A stretch of DNA of 64,000 bases, taken from AP-15 sp963732095 (GTDB lineage Bacteria > Pseudomonadota > Alphaproteobacteria > ATCC43930 > CGMCC-115725). Position 1 is the stretch's first letter. Every line of letters starts with the position of its first letter. The notes under the pieces were generated by a model that was given only the letters and a program-made list of their open reading frames with translations, searched no databases and was not told where the DNA came from. Where the stretch lies: assembly GCA_963732095.1 (NCBI GenBank), contig CAVSZA010000065.1, forward strand, positions 62,001-126,000, written 5' to 3'. The translations under genes were made by a program, and so were the position numbers. This document shows, in pieces, positions 62,373 to 64,000 of the stretch.

Positions 62373-62683
62373 CAAGAACTCGCCGACTGCGATGGATCGG
62401 GCCGTTTGCCGTGGCGAGTGCCAGCCTATTGTCCGGATGTTATTATTATCCTTACGGCTACAACCCATGGGGCTATCCGTACCCGTATCCGTACGCGGCG
62501 GGCTATCCGTACGCGGCGGGTTATCCCTATCCGCCGGAACCAGGGGCGGCGCCGAACCCGCAATACCCGCAACCGCCGGCACCGGGGGCGGCGCCGCAGA
62601 ACCCGCAACAGCCGGCGGCCGGGGCGCCGCTGCCGTTGAACACACCGGTTCAACGAACGCCGCTGCCGCCCGCGCCGCAATAG
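62369..62683 (+). CDS. small Tyr/Pro-rich lipoprotein
   Basis: GTG 62369 overlaps the TGA of the enoyl-CoA hydratase gene (GTGA). The 104-residue product has an N-terminal signal (RLRWIGPFAVASASLLSGC) with lipobox L-L-S-G-C, so it is likely lipidated. The mature part is low complexity: YPYxYPYAAGYPYAAGYPYPP repeats, then Pro/Ala/Gln repeats (PNPQYPQPPAPGAAPQNPQQP). It is probably an outer-membrane or periplasm-spanning spacer. No domain is recognised. Confidence 0.65.
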   Translation: MTRTRRLRWIGPFAVASASLLSGCYYYPYGYNPWGYPYPYPYAAGYPYAAGYPYPPEPGAAPNPQYPQPPAPGAAPQNPQQPAAGAPLPLNTPVQRTPLPPAPQ

Positions 62684-62717
62684 GCGCACGAGCCGTGGAG
62701 GGGCAGCGTGTCTCCGG

Positions 62718-64000
62718 CTAGAGCGCTCGCATAAACGCCACCAGATCCTGCTTCTCTTGCGGCGCCAGCTTGGTGCCGAGGATCAGGTTGAAGAACTCGA
62801 CCGTGTCCTCCAAGGTCAGAAGACGCTCGTCGTGCAGGTAGGGCGGGTTGTCCTTCACGCCGCGCAGCGGAAAGGTTTTGATCGGTCCGTCCCCGACCGC
62901 CATCATGTTGTTGATCATTACCGGCTTGAAGAACCGCTCGGTCTGGAGGTTGTGCATCAAATTGTCGGTGTAGAAGGGCGGCTGGTGGCAGGTCGCGCAT
63001 TGGCCCTTGCCAAAAAAGACATCCTGGCCGCGCATCTCGGCCTGCGTCGCCTTGGCGGGATCGAGCTTGCCGAGAACATCGAGCTTGGGCGCCGGCGGAA
63101 AGTCCAGCATCTCCTGAAAATCGGCCATGAAGTCGACCTGGCTGCCGCGCTCGAGGGGGTTCACTCCCTTCTTTGTCGCCTCCACGATATCGCCGTCGAA
63201 ATAGGCAGTGCGCTGCTCGAATTCGGTGAAATCCTCGACCGTCTTCAGGGCACGTTGCGAGCCGAAGAGCCGCTGAATGTTGAGGCCACGAAGCGATATC
63301 GTCTTGATGCGGTGGCGGAACCACTCTGGGCGAGCATCGGGGGCGAGGTGCGTCGCGCCGTTTTGGTGGCCGTTCGAATGGCAATCAAAGCAAGCCGCGC
63401 CCTGGCTGGGTATCTCTGCGCGGCGATCCTCGGTCGCGTTGAACTGCTGTTGCGGGAAGGGCGTCAGCAACAGCCGCAGCCCTTCCAGCTGCCTCGGGGT
63501 CAGAATGCCATTGAACAGCTGGTAGTAATTGGTCAGCGAGACCAGCTTGCCTTGCGAGACATCGCCCAGATCGGTGCGCGGGGTCAGGTAGATCGCAGGA
63601 GGAAACTCGGCCAGGAAGTGGTCCGGCAGATCGAAATCAATGTCGAACCGCTTCAGGTCCCGCCCGTCCTGCTGCTTGATCGCGTCGATCAAGAAGTGCG
63701 GAAAGACAAAGCCGCCCTCCTGGTGCTTTGGGTGCGGCAAGGGATAGAACCCCTTAGGATAGAGGTTCTGGTCGCGGATCTGGTCCGGGCTCATCGCCGC
63801 AAGGCTCTCCCAGGTCACGCCGGCCGGCAATTTGACGCGGACGCCCTCTTGAACGGGTTTTGTCCGGTCCATCGTGACACCTTGGGCGGGGCGGTCGCTC
63901 AGATCGTAACGCTCGCTGAGCAGAGCGTTATGTGCCTGTTCGACGGCGGGCTTTTCTGCCGATAAGCGCGCCATCAGCGACGCGAACGACTCTGTTATGG
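62718..64000 (-). CDS. dihaem cytochrome c peroxidase/MauG-like protein (5' end outside window)
   Basis: Two haem c attachment motifs, C-F-D-C-H (in QGAACFDCHSNGHQNG) and C-A-T-C-H (in GKGQCATCHQPPFYTD), lie about 140 residues apart, as in bacterial dihaem peroxidases. The C-terminus has PLRGVKDNPPYLHDERLLTLEDTVEFFN, the usual family block. From ATG 63974 the frame is open to the window edge upstream (ITESFASL...), and no signal peptide is seen. The true start therefore probably lies beyond 64000. It is periplasmic once exported. The electron donor and substrate are not evident. Confidence 0.82.
   Translation of the reverse strand, partial: ITESFASLMARLSAEKPAVEQAHNALLSERYDLSDRPAQGVTMDRTKPVQEGVRVKLPAGVTWESLAAMSPDQIRDQNLYPKGFYPLPHPKHQEGGFVFPHFLIDAIKQQDGRDLKRFDIDFDLPDHFLAEFPPAIYLTPRTDLGDVSQGKLVSLTNYYQLFNGILTPRQLEGLRLLLTPFPQQQFNATEDRRAEIPSQGAACFDCHSNGHQNGATHLAPDARPEWFRHRIKTISLRGLNIQRLFGSQRALKTVEDFTEFEQRTAYFDGDIVEATKKGVNPLERGSQVDFMADFQEMLDFPPAPKLDVLGKLDPAKATQAEMRGQDVFFGKGQCATCHQPPFYTDNLMHNLQTERFFKPVMINNMMAVGDGPIKTFPLRGVKDNPPYLHDERLLTLEDTVEFFNLILGTKLAPQEKQDLVAFMRAL

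Noticed and set aside
62465..62640. Possible CRISPR-like or satellite repeat
   Set aside because: The short repeats encode Tyr/Pro and Pro/Ala tracts of a lipoprotein, with no spacers and no repeat of constant length.
1..64000. tRNA, rRNA, CRISPR arrays or complete insertion sequences
   Set aside because: None could be recognised by reading. Only transposase and recombinase scraps without terminal repeats were found.

Overview
The window is high-GC DNA, apparently from a soil or plant-type alphaproteobacterium. The evidence is the Rhodospirillales/Hyphomicrobiales flavour of the metabolic genes (luciferase-like monooxygenases, CaiB/BaiF CoA-transferase, GYD protein, N-formylglutamate amidohydrolase) and the palindromic intergenic repeats. 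No rRNA, tRNA or CRISPR array was seen. Several genes carry single-base frameshifts that split well-conserved family sequence. This means either real decay or residual assembly error, and the frameshifted genes are called over their full span.

Layout. 0-17.3 kb is catabolic: a glutamine-synthetase-like/N-formylglutamate amidohydrolase/isochorismatase-like set, three luciferase-like (LLM) flavin oxidoreductases, two alpha/beta hydrolases, a CoA-transferase, two cupin/GYD-type small proteins, an SDR, a fumarase-superfamily lyase and an MFS importer. It also contains a glutaredoxin-DinB protein whose first redox cysteine is an in-frame TGA (selenocysteine candidate). 17.8-32.8 kb is a biosynthetic cluster. 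A 2535-residue highly reducing type I PKS (KS-AT-DH-MT-ER-KR-ACP, no thioesterase) is translationally coupled to a PLP alpha-oxoamine synthase. They are followed by a B12 radical-SAM enzyme, a YghO/bacterial-ceramide-synthase-like GNAT protein, a membrane desaturase/hydroxylase (frameshifted), a sulfotransferase and an SDR resembling ketosphinganine reductases. The logic is that of fungal sphinganine-analogue pathways (PKS chain + amino acid, ketone reduction, then N-acylation and head/tail decoration), suggesting a polyketide-derived sphingoid or ceramide-like, possibly sulfated, lipid.

33-55.2 kb is a cell-surface polysaccharide region: a membrane protein, an SGNH hydrolase, FkbM methyltransferases, several glycosyltransferases, and an ABC exporter (Wzm/Wzt-like) with an LptF/LptG-like permease and a membrane GT2. 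The exporter module is present twice as a direct ~4.5 kb duplication (42.6-47.2 and 48.1-52.6 kb), separated by a wrecked peptide-type solute-binding-protein gene. Between 36 and 41 kb lies a mosaic of FkbM fragments, an IS4 transposase scrap and a serine-recombinase scrap, bracketed by a 15-bp inverted sequence.

55.2-59.9 kb looks like a conflict/signalling module: TIR protein, FGE-sulfatase-domain protein, two-TM DUF4231 protein, and a deoxyribosyltransferase-like/TPR/SLOG-like protein. 60-64 kb returns to metabolism: a frameshifted deaminase-type amidohydrolase, an enoyl-CoA hydratase, a Tyr/Pro-rich lipoprotein and a dihaem cytochrome c peroxidase-like protein that runs off the window.
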